In this document: in pieces, positions 6,886-12,717 of the stretch
How the letters are laid out: each line of letters opens with the position of its first letter
Position numbering within the stretch: position 1 is the stretch's first letter
Assembly: GCA_022360595.1 (NCBI GenBank)
Contig: JAKSCN010000532.1
Coordinates: forward strand, 1-12,717
Origin: Chromatiales bacterium
Lineage (GTDB): Bacteria > Pseudomonadota > Gammaproteobacteria > Chromatiales > Chromatiaceae
Reading direction: 5' to 3'
DNA: 12,717 nucleotides
The notes under the pieces: model-generated
What the model was told of the DNA's origin: nothing
Databases searched by the model: none
What the model saw: only the letters and a program-made list of their open reading frames with translations
Position numbers and translations under genes: made by a program

Positions 6886-7173
6886 CTATTTAGCGTTGAT
6901 AGGTAAAGGGAACTTTAACGGTTTGTGAATTCGTACACGTTTATTGCGGCCGGTTTCGCCGCTCTCAAGCTTGATTTTCCCTCTGGGCACGCCAAACTGC
7001 TTGGCCAGGAAGGCGATCACCTCGCCGTTCGCCTTGTCGTCCACCGGCGGCGCCTTGATACGCAGCTTGTACTGATCGTTATAAGGGCCGGCGAACTCAT
7101 TTTTCGCGGCCCTTGGTTGGATGCGCAGGCTGAGAATCAGGTCGTCACCGTCCCAGTGGTGCCAAGTTGCCAT
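6886..7173 (-). CDS. yggU: DUF167 family protein YggU
   Basis: YggU is a small alpha/beta protein of unknown function, widespread in bacteria and archaea. The 95 residues match the whole family: an N-terminal LSLRIQPRAAKNEFAG, the hallmark KAPPVDDKANGEVIAFLAKQFGVPRGKI, and the C-terminal LESGETGRNKRVRI. The ATG at 7171-7173 lies 3 bases after the yggT stop, with no strong ribosome site, so it is probably coupled to yggT. yggT and yggU are neighbours in many gammaproteobacteria. The C-terminal KFPLPINAK is a short extension beyond the conserved part. The family name is secure; its cellular role is not known. Confidence 0.95.
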   Translation of the reverse strand: MATWHHWDGDDLILSLRIQPRAAKNEFAGPYNDQYKLRIKAPPVDDKANGEVIAFLAKQFGVPRGKIKLESGETGRNKRVRIHKPLKFPLPINAK

Positions 7174-7176
7174 CGT

Positions 7177-7755
7177 TTATAGAAACGGGCTGCCGACCAG
7201 CATCTGCAGTGGTGGAAGCAGTAGCATTTTCAATAGAACCAGTCCAATCATCACCAGCATGGGCGAGATATCGAGTCCTCCGATGACCGGTACAATACGG
7301 CGGGCAGGGCGCAGCAGCGGTTCAGTCAGGCTGTAGAGCAAGCTGGCAGCGGGGTTATAGCCGCCTGTACCCACCCAGCTCAGAATCACCTGGATCAGAA
7401 TCGCGATCAAAAACACATTGATGGCCAGCCCGAGCAGTTCCGGCAGGGACCAGAAAAAAGCTGATATAAAGTGAGCTCCAGTGCCGGTGACTACCAGTAT
7501 CAGGCCCAGTTCCAGGGATTTGACCAGCCAGGCCAGGACCAGTGAGGCGATATCCATGCCGCCAATACCGGGAACAATCCGTCTGAGCGGTTTGAGTACC
7601 GGACTGGTCACTTTCACCACAAACTGAGAGACCGGATTGTGAAAATCGGCGTGAAACAGTTGCAGCAAAAAACGCAGCAGTACCACTAGCGCATAGGTGC
7701 CGAAGATAACCTGAATAAGGAAGACCACCGGGTCAGAGAAGTAGTTGTTGCCCAT
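7177..7755 (-). CDS. yggT: YggT family integral membrane protein
   Basis: This 192-residue inner-membrane protein has two copies of the YGGT domain, each with two membrane segments. The repeated signature is visible twice: NPVSQFVVKVTSPVLKPLRRIVP followed by GGMDIASL, and NPAASLLYSLTEPLLRPARRIVP followed by GGLDISPM. YGGT proteins have been linked to cell shape, osmotic stress and membrane assembly in different bacteria, without an agreed mechanism. I start at the ATG 7753-7755, whose A is the last base of the proC stop (TGATG). A GTG one codon earlier is also possible and would add one residue. The overlap points to coupled translation with proC. Confidence 0.94.
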   Translation of the reverse strand: MGNNYFSDPVVFLIQVIFGTYALVVLLRFLLQLFHADFHNPVSQFVVKVTSPVLKPLRRIVPGIGGMDIASLVLAWLVKSLELGLILVVTGTGAHFISAFFWSLPELLGLAINVFLIAILIQVILSWVGTGGYNPAASLLYSLTEPLLRPARRIVPVIGGLDISPMLVMIGLVLLKMLLLPPLQMLVGSPFL

Positions 7756-8615
7756 CACTCATTTCCCAGTAGTTCAGACAGTTCAATGGAGCGCTCTTTC
7801 GCGCCGCTTAGTGCTTTGTCAAAAAGCGTACGGATATCACCGGCTTCCAGGATCGAGAGCGCACGCTCAGTGGTGCCGCCAGGTGAGGTGACTTTCTGGC
7901 GCAGGGTGCTGGGGCCATCACTGCTCTCGATTGCCATGCGTGAGGCGCCGAGGGCGGTTTGCAGGGTCAGCAGACGGGCGCTCTCTGGGGTGATGCCCAT
8001 GTTCACGGCGGCCTGCTCCATAGCCTCCATCACCAGGAAGAAATAGGCCGGGCCACTACCGGAGAGGGCGGTGACCGGGTCCAGGCTCGCCTCCTCATCG
8101 ACCCAGATGGTGAGTCCTACGGCGCGCATGATCGATTCGGCCAGATCGCGCTGCTCGGCAGTGACGTTGTCTCCTGCGTGCAGTACGGTTGCGCCGGCCT
8201 GAATCATCGCAGGGGTGTTAGGCATGGTGCGCACCAGACTGATGTTGCCTCCCAGCCAGCGCTGAATCGCCTCTTCGCGCACACCGGCGGCAATGGAGAC
8301 CACCAGTGGCTGATGCTTTTGCACCAGCGCAGTGAGTGGTTCAACAACCTGATGTAAGAGTTGGGGTTTGACTGCCAGGACCACCACGTCGGCCTGGGCA
8401 ACTGCCTCTTCGTTGCTGGCGGCTGATTGGATACCGTAGCGTGCTGAGAGATCGGCCAGTTTGGTCGAGCTTGGGTCGCTGGCGACAATGCGCTGAGCGG
8501 GATAACTGTCGGCGATCAATCCACCAATCAGGCTGGATGCCATATTGCCGGCACCGATGAAGGTGATGGTTTTATTGGATAGATCCGGGAGTCTACCTGA
8601 GTGTTTCTGGTTCAA
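7755..8615 (-). CDS. proC: Pyrroline-5-carboxylate reductase ProC
   Basis: ProC reduces pyrroline-5-carboxylate to L-proline with NADPH, the last step of proline synthesis, in the cytoplasm. The N-terminal Rossmann fold carries FIGAGNMA (about residues 19-26) and AVKPQ further on; the C-terminal helical dimerisation domain has ALSGSGPAYFF and the family signature VTSPGGTTERAL. Length is 286 residues, slightly over the usual 270 or so, because of a polar N-terminal leader of about a dozen residues. No ATG or GTG is available near the fold. I chose the TTG at 8613-8615 because GGAG lies 6 bases upstream; another in-frame TTG at 8625-8627 lacks a ribosome site. The yggS stop is just upstream. 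Confidence 0.94.
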   Translation of the reverse strand: MNQKHSGRLPDLSNKTITFIGAGNMASSLIGGLIADSYPAQRIVASDPSSTKLADLSARYGIQSAASNEEAVAQADVVVLAVKPQLLHQVVEPLTALVQKHQPLVVSIAAGVREEAIQRWLGGNISLVRTMPNTPAMIQAGATVLHAGDNVTAEQRDLAESIMRAVGLTIWVDEEASLDPVTALSGSGPAYFFLVMEAMEQAAVNMGITPESARLLTLQTALGASRMAIESSDGPSTLRQKVTSPGGTTERALSILEAGDIRTLFDKALSGAKERSIELSELLGNE

Positions 8616-8628
8616 CGTCTTCTCCAAA

Positions 8629-9339
8629 TTAAGCGTTGTTTGATGTTCTGTTCATGGGTGGACGAGGGCCAAATATCGCGGTGCCGATACGCACAATAGT
8701 CGCTCCTTCCATGATAGCTGCTGTGAGGTCGCCGGACATCCCCATTGAGAGGGTCTCCAGCGGAAGCTCGGGTGTTGCCAGGTTGTCGCGTAGCTGGCGC
8801 AACTGGCTGAACGGTTGGCGCTGAGCTTCCAGTTCCGTAGCTGGGGCGGGAATCACCATCAGACCACGGAGCTTAAGACGCGGCATTGCCTGGATCTTAT
8901 CGATTGCTTCGGGCAGTTGCTCTGGTGTTAGTCCGCCTTTGCTGGCTTGCTGGTCGATATTGACTTGCAGGCAGATGTTGAGCGCAGTGAGCTGTTCCGG
9001 ACGCTGGTCATTCAGCCGCTGCGCGTGTTTGATGCTGTCCAGACTGTGAACCCAGTCAAAGTTTTCCGCGATCGGGCGTGTTTTATTGCTCTGAATACGG
9101 CCAATGAAGTGCCACTGGGCCGAACTGTCTCTCAGCGCCTCGATTTTACTCAGAGCGTCCTGCAAGTAGTTCTCACCAAAGGCCACTTGGCCTGCGGCCA
9201 TCGCCGCTTCAATGTCAGGTACCGGACGGGTTTTACTGACTGCCAGTAGTTCGATTTTATCGCCCTGGCGTCCAGCCTGTTCAGCCGCGTTACGGATCTG
9301 TTCCTGGACTTGTTGAAGGCGGGCCTGAATTGAATCCAT
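8629..9339 (-). CDS. yggS: PLP homeostasis protein YggS
   Basis: YggS (PLPHP/YBL036C family) is a cytoplasmic single-domain TIM-barrel protein that binds pyridoxal 5'-phosphate and buffers the free cofactor; no enzyme activity is known. Visible are the PLP lysine Lys36 in LLAVSKT, the following FGENYLQDALSKI, WHFIGRIQSNK, VNIDQQASKGG, RGLMVIPAP, and the phosphate-binding SMGMSGDLTAAI. The 236 residues match family length. The start ATG at 9337-9339 has no obvious ribosome site. It is the first gene of the yggS-proC-yggT-yggU set and lies divergent from pilT, the usual order in gammaproteobacteria. Confidence 0.96.
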   Translation of the reverse strand: MDSIQARLQQVQEQIRNAAEQAGRQGDKIELLAVSKTRPVPDIEAAMAAGQVAFGENYLQDALSKIEALRDSSAQWHFIGRIQSNKTRPIAENFDWVHSLDSIKHAQRLNDQRPEQLTALNICLQVNIDQQASKGGLTPEQLPEAIDKIQAMPRLKLRGLMVIPAPATELEAQRQPFSQLRQLRDNLATPELPLETLSMGMSGDLTAAIMEGATIVRIGTAIFGPRPPMNRTSNNA

Positions 9340-9525
9340 TGTGATAATGCTAATAGATGTGTGCTTTAATAATCGTTAACAGATAGCATCCTGATATTAG
9401 ATCAGAATCATGATAGCTTTGCCCATAATGGAAGTTGCGCGGGCGATTTTCAAGAGTGGCGACAACAAAACGATATATAAAGAGAGTGGTGTTATACCTT
9501 ATGAATCTCCAGGGGGAAGTGTCGT
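9340..9525. promoter_or_regulatory. Divergent intergenic region between yggS and pilT
   Basis: This 186-bp region must serve both directions. A good minus-strand promoter for yggS is listed separately. For pilT, the best candidate is an extended -10, TGTTATACC at 9490-9498, without a fitting -35 box, so this is only a suggestion. A 15-bp inverted repeat, CTGAT-ATTAG-ATCAG (9391-9405), lies downstream of the yggS promoter, inside its expected leader. The palindrome ATCATGAT lies at 9407-9414. Either might be an operator, but nothing ties them to a known regulator. A strong GGGGGAAG ribosome site precedes pilT. Confidence 0.45.
9425..9453 (-). promoter_or_regulatory. Candidate sigma-70 promoter of yggS-proC-yggT-yggU
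   Basis: TTGAAA (9448-9453, five of six consensus bases) and CATTAT (9425-9430, four of six) are 17 bp apart on the minus strand. Transcription would start about 80 bp before the yggS start codon. It is the best promoter match I found in the window. Confidence 0.45.
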
Positions 9526-10563
9526 ATGGATATTGCTGAGCTTTTAGCATTCAGTGTCAAGCATAATGCCTCGGACTTGCATCTGTCCGCCGGTTTGCCG
9601 CCGATGATCCGTGTCGATGGCGACATCCGGCGTATCAATGTGCCGGCGCTTGAGCACAAAATGGTGCATGGCTTGGTCTACGACATCATGAACGATAAGC
9701 AGCGTAAGGATTTTGAGGAGTTCCTGGAGACAGACTTTTCATTCGAGATTCCCGGTTTGGCGCGCTTTCGTGTGAACGCTTTTAATCAGGATCGTGGCGC
9801 TGGCGCGGTATTTCGTACCATTCCCTCTAAAGTGCTGACCCTGGAAGACCTCGGTTGCCCCGATACCTTTAAAGACATCATCAGCGTACCCCGCGGTTTG
9901 GTCTTGGTGACAGGGCCGACCGGCTCGGGCAAGTCGACCACCCTGGCGGCGATGATGGATCATAAGAACGATTCGGACTATGCCCATATCCTCACCATTG
10001 AGGATCCTATCGAATTTGTTCACACCAGTAAGAAGTGTCTGGTCAACCAGCGTGAGGTGCATCGTGACACCTTGGGGTTTGCCGAAGCGCTGCGTTCAGC
10101 GTTGCGTGAGGACCCGGATATCATCCTGGTGGGGGAGTTGCGTGACCTTGAAACCATCCGCCTGGCGCTGACGGCCGCGGAAACGGGGCACTTGGTGTTC
10201 GGTACGCTGCATACCAGCTCCGCCGCAAAAACTATCGACCGTATTATCGATGTGTTCCCGGCCGGTGAGAAATCGATGGTCCGCTCCATGCTGTCGGAGT
10301 CTTTACGCGCGGTTATCGCCCAGACTCTGATGAAGAAGGTGGGTGGTGGCCGTACCGCCGCCTGGGAGATCATGGTGGGAACACCGGCCATTCGTAACCT
10401 GATTCGTGAAGATAAGGTGGCGCAGATGTACTCGGCTATCCAGACCGGTCAGGCGAACGGCATGCAAACCCTCGATCAGCATCTGCAGGAGCTGGTCAAG
10501 CGTGGTTGGGTCAGTCGAATTGACGCTCGCACCAAGGCTGTTAACAAGGATCTTTTCACCTGA
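9526..10563 (+). CDS. pilT: Type IV pilus retraction ATPase PilT
   Basis: PilT is the hexameric cytoplasmic motor that pulls type IV pili back, driving twitching motility and DNA uptake. The 345 residues show an N-terminal PAS-like domain (about 1-110) and a RecA-like ATPase domain: Walker A GPTGSGKST (130-138), Asp box TIEDPIE (157-163), Walker B DPDIILVGELRD (196-207, Glu204), His box HLVFGTLHT (222-230), and AIRNLIRE (288-295), the motif that marks true PilT and is needed for retraction. The start ATG has GGGGGAAG upstream. pilU follows after 57 bp in the same direction, the usual pair. The pilus itself (pilA, pilBCD, pilMNOPQ) is not in this window. Confidence 0.98.
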   Translation: MDIAELLAFSVKHNASDLHLSAGLPPMIRVDGDIRRINVPALEHKMVHGLVYDIMNDKQRKDFEEFLETDFSFEIPGLARFRVNAFNQDRGAGAVFRTIPSKVLTLEDLGCPDTFKDIISVPRGLVLVTGPTGSGKSTTLAAMMDHKNDSDYAHILTIEDPIEFVHTSKKCLVNQREVHRDTLGFAEALRSALREDPDIILVGELRDLETIRLALTAAETGHLVFGTLHTSSAAKTIDRIIDVFPAGEKSMVRSMLSESLRAVIAQTLMKKVGGGRTAAWEIMVGTPAIRNLIREDKVAQMYSAIQTGQANGMQTLDQHLQELVKRGWVSRIDARTKAVNKDLFT

Positions 10564-10620
10564 GGTGATTAGTATTTGAAACGTTAACAGGAAGATTGGA
10601 ATTTTAGAGAGAGGATTGAC

Positions 10621-11736
10621 GTGGACTTTAATTCTCTGTTGAACCTGATGGTTCATAAGAAAGCTTCGGATCTGTTTATCACCGTCGGTATGCCACCCTG
10701 CATCAAGGTGCATGGGCGTATCACTCCCGTTTCCAAAACCCGTATCAGCGATGAGCAGGCGCGCGAGTTGGTATTTGATCTGATGAACTCCTCTCAGCGT
10801 GAAGAGTTCAAACACACCAATGAGTGTAACTTCGCGGTGAACTCTAAGGATAATGGCCGGTTCCGTGTCAGCGCCTTTGTGCAGCGCGATGAAGTGGGCA
10901 TGGTGTTGCGTCGTATCGAAACACGCATTCCAAAGATCGAGGATCTGTTGCTGCCGCCGGTGATTAAGGACTTGGCCATGACCAAGCGTGGGTTGGTGAT
11001 CTTTGTCGGTGCGACAGGCACCGGTAAATCGACCTCACTGGCCGCCATGCTGGGTTACCGTAACCGTAATAGCTCGGGCCATATCATTACCGTGGAAGAT
11101 CCGGTGGAGTTCATTCATGAACATGCCGGCTGTATTATCACTCAGCGCGAGGTCGGGATTGATACCGAGTCCTATGAGATAGCACTGAAGAACACGCTGC
11201 GGCAGGCGCCGGATGTGATTCTGATCGGGGAGATCCGAACCCGCGAGACCATGGAGCACGCTATCGCTTTTGCCGAAACCGGCCATCTCTGCATCTCCAC
11301 CCTGCACGCCAACAACGCCAACCAGGCGCTGGATCGTATTATCAACTTCTTCCCTGAAGACCGACGTGATCAGGTCTTTATGGATCTCTCGCTAAACCTG
11401 CGGGCAATTGTTGCCCAGCAACTGGTGCGCCGCCCGGATGGGAAGAGCAGACGCCCGGTGGTGGAGATATTGATCAATACCCCACTTGCCGCGGATCTGG
11501 TTCGTAAGGGTGAAGTGCATAAGCTGAAAGAGCTGATGAAGCGCTCTACTGAGCAGGGCATGATGACCTTTGACCAGGCCCTCTACCATCTCTATCAGCA
11601 AGGCGAGATCACTTATGACGATGCCATCCTCCATGCCGATTCGGCCAACGAGGTGCGCTTGATGATTAAACTGGGCAGTGGTTCAGCCGATCAGTACTCA
11701 GCCAGAATGAATACTGTTTCATTGGTTGATGAGTGA
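10621..11736 (+). CDS. pilU: Type IV pilus accessory retraction ATPase PilU
   Basis: PilU is a PilT paralogue that helps retraction and depends on PilT for pili to be pulled under load. The 371 residues carry Walker A GATGTGKST (130-138), Asp box TVEDPVE (157-163), Walker B DVILIGEIRT (198-207, Glu204) and His box HLCISTLHA (222-230). These lie at the same residue numbers as in PilT, so the two proteins align almost without gaps over the first 230 residues. The AIRNLIRE motif of PilT is replaced by PLAADLVRKGEV, and a C-terminal tail of about 25 residues is extra; both are expected for PilU. The start is a GTG (10621-10623) with GAGG 6 bases upstream. A possible terminator lies just after the stop codon. 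Confidence 0.97.
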   Translation: MDFNSLLNLMVHKKASDLFITVGMPPCIKVHGRITPVSKTRISDEQARELVFDLMNSSQREEFKHTNECNFAVNSKDNGRFRVSAFVQRDEVGMVLRRIETRIPKIEDLLLPPVIKDLAMTKRGLVIFVGATGTGKSTSLAAMLGYRNRNSSGHIITVEDPVEFIHEHAGCIITQREVGIDTESYEIALKNTLRQAPDVILIGEIRTRETMEHAIAFAETGHLCISTLHANNANQALDRIINFFPEDRRDQVFMDLSLNLRAIVAQQLVRRPDGKSRRPVVEILINTPLAADLVRKGEVHKLKELMKRSTEQGMMTFDQALYHLYQQGEITYDDAILHADSANEVRLMIKLGSGSADQYSARMNTVSLVDE

Positions 11737-11749
11737 GTTGATGAAGCGC

Positions 11750-11777
11750 GGTGGGTGATTGCTTTAAATCACCCACC
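11750..11777. terminator. Stem-loop between the convergent pilU and PyrK-like genes
   Basis: GGTGGGTGATT and AATCACCCACC form a perfect 11-bp stem around the 6-base loop GCTTTA, 14 bp after the pilU stop and about 18 bp beyond the stop of the opposite gene. Its place between two converging genes fits a two-way terminator. Neither side is followed by a run of T, so it may work with Rho or just block 3'-end decay. Confidence 0.6.
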
Positions 11778-11794
11778 AGAGTCATTAGTGGGCT

Positions 11795-12670
11795 TTAAGC
11801 TGCGAATACGGCTCGCGCATCGAATACCGGACCATCCACACAGACCCGCTTCATCGCCGGGCCCTCTGGTGTTTGAACCTCCACGACACAACCGGCACAA
11901 CCACCAACGCCGCAAGCCATGAACTCCTCCAGAGAAACCTGGCAGGGGATGTCGTACTCAGTGGCCAGTTTGGCAACAGCCTCCAGCATCGGGTGCGGGC
12001 CGCAGGAGAGAATCTCCACTTCAGCGCGCGCCTCATCATCCAGAGCGTCGAGCCAGGCCCTGGCCAGATCTGTAACATAGCCTTGATGACAACCTGCATA
12101 GCCTTGCAGACTGGTCAGGCGGCTGGCGATGCCCCAGTCATCCAGCAGCGGCATGGCTGCAATCACGCCATCAGGGAGCTCTGGCATAAGGATCTGAGAG
12201 GGCTTGGGTTTGAAGGGGAAGGGTACTTCCGAGCCAAGAATCACAAAGGGTTGATAGTTATCCTGGTCTTTTAGTGATTCAGCGGTGAAGATCATCGGCG
12301 GCATCCCCACGCCTCCACCAATCAGCAGCGGGCGGGATTTGTGGATGGAGAAGGGTACGCCAATCGGCCCCATGACACTGATCTGTTCGCCGACCTGGCG
12401 TGTCGCTAGTAGACGGGTACCTTCACCAACTGCCTTGTAGAGAAAATCGACCCAGCCTTGGGTAGCAGAGACACGCATGATTGAGATCGGTCGCCTCAGC
12501 GGCTTGGAGCGGTCGCACTGAATGTGGGCGAAGCTGCCGGGTAGCGCCGACTCGGCGATACTGGGGGCCTTGACCCGCAGGACGTACTGGTCGCCGTCGT
12601 GGGCCTCATGGGAGATGATCTCGGCATCTTCGAGAAAAATAGTGTCGCGGTGCGCTTTGTTGTCAGTCAT
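11795..12670 (-). CDS. PyrK-like FAD/[2Fe-2S] electron-transfer protein
   Basis: This 291-residue cytoplasmic protein has the three modules of PyrK, the NAD-linked electron-transfer subunit of class 1B dihydroorotate dehydrogenase. The N-terminal FAD barrel has RRPISI (59-64) and GPIGVPF (101-107). The NAD-binding domain has GGGVGMPP (118-125) and LSCGPHPML (221-229). A C-terminal [2Fe-2S] site has Cys253, Cys258, Cys261 and Cys277, the C-x4-C-x2-C-x15-C spacing of PyrK. It is about 30 residues longer than usual PyrK, partly from a proline/lysine-rich insert (about 148-160). No pyrD gene adjoins it in the window, and most gammaproteobacteria use quinone-linked PyrD, so its partner is uncertain. 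The ATG at 12668-12670 lacks a clear ribosome site. I leave out a gene symbol because the partner is unknown. Confidence 0.88.
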   Translation of the reverse strand: MTDNKAHRDTIFLEDAEIISHEAHDGDQYVLRVKAPSIAESALPGSFAHIQCDRSKPLRRPISIMRVSATQGWVDFLYKAVGEGTRLLATRQVGEQISVMGPIGVPFSIHKSRPLLIGGGVGMPPMIFTAESLKDQDNYQPFVILGSEVPFPFKPKPSQILMPELPDGVIAAMPLLDDWGIASRLTSLQGYAGCHQGYVTDLARAWLDALDDEARAEVEILSCGPHPMLEAVAKLATEYDIPCQVSLEEFMACGVGGCAGCVVEVQTPEGPAMKRVCVDGPVFDARAVFAA

Positions 12671-12717
12671 GTCGATAGTGCGTTATGAGTTGTTCTGAAA
12701 AACGATATTGCCTTCAA

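Noticed and set aside
9350..9550. 66-residue minus-strand reading frame over the pilT start
   Set aside because: No family resemblance, and it covers the divergent promoter region and the start of pilT.
10303..10815. 170-residue minus-strand reading frame across pilT and pilU
   Set aside because: It lies opposite two well-conserved ATPase genes and has no recognisable domain.
1..12717. Defence system, CRISPR array, prophage or transposon
   Set aside because: No repeats with spacers, transposase, integrase or terminal inverted repeats were seen. The dynamin-like gene has no neighbouring defence gene.

Overview
The window reads as ordinary chromosomal DNA of a gammaproteobacterium with a lipopolysaccharide outer membrane and type IV pili. 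The evidence is the gene order yrbG-kdsD-kdsC-lptC-lptA-lptB, the block yggS-proC-yggT-yggU divergent from pilT-pilU, and a small zinc-ribbon-like protein with a DUF4426 lipoprotein-sized exported protein. A PyrK-like flavin/iron-sulfur protein beside pilU fits less-studied gammaproteobacteria (sulfur oxidisers, Chromatiales and Thiotrichales relatives) better than enteric bacteria, but that placement is an inference. I see no rRNA, tRNA, CRISPR array, insertion sequence, phage gene or sign of recent transfer.

Region 1 (1-3783, all on the minus strand) is a tightly packed envelope operon. Read in the direction of transcription it is a Na+/Ca2+ exchanger (yrbG), arabinose-5-phosphate isomerase (kdsD), Kdo-8-phosphate phosphatase (kdsC), then lptC, lptA and the start of lptB, which runs off the left edge. 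KdsD and KdsC make Kdo for LPS. LptC, LptA and LptB belong to the machine that carries finished LPS to the outer membrane. A 114-bp gap upstream of yrbG holds an imperfect tandem repeat that could be an operator.

Region 2 (3898-6801, minus strand) has three less-known genes: a dynamin-like GTPase of 657 residues, then a 297-bp gap, then a DUF4426 secreted protein followed 3 bp later by a 61-residue putative metal-binding protein.

Region 3 (6886-9339, minus strand) is the compact yggS-proC-yggT-yggU cluster: PLP homeostasis, the last step of proline synthesis, a YGGT membrane protein and a DUF167 protein. Divergent from it, across a 186-bp promoter region, are the paired pilus retraction ATPases pilT and pilU (9526-11736, plus strand). 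These converge on a PyrK-like electron-transfer protein (11795-12670, minus strand) across a perfect 11-bp stem-loop.

No clear new multi-gene system is visible. The points most worth a second look are the dynamin-like GTPase, the 61-residue protein coupled to DUF4426, the PyrK-like protein without a visible PyrD partner, and the repeat upstream of yrbG.
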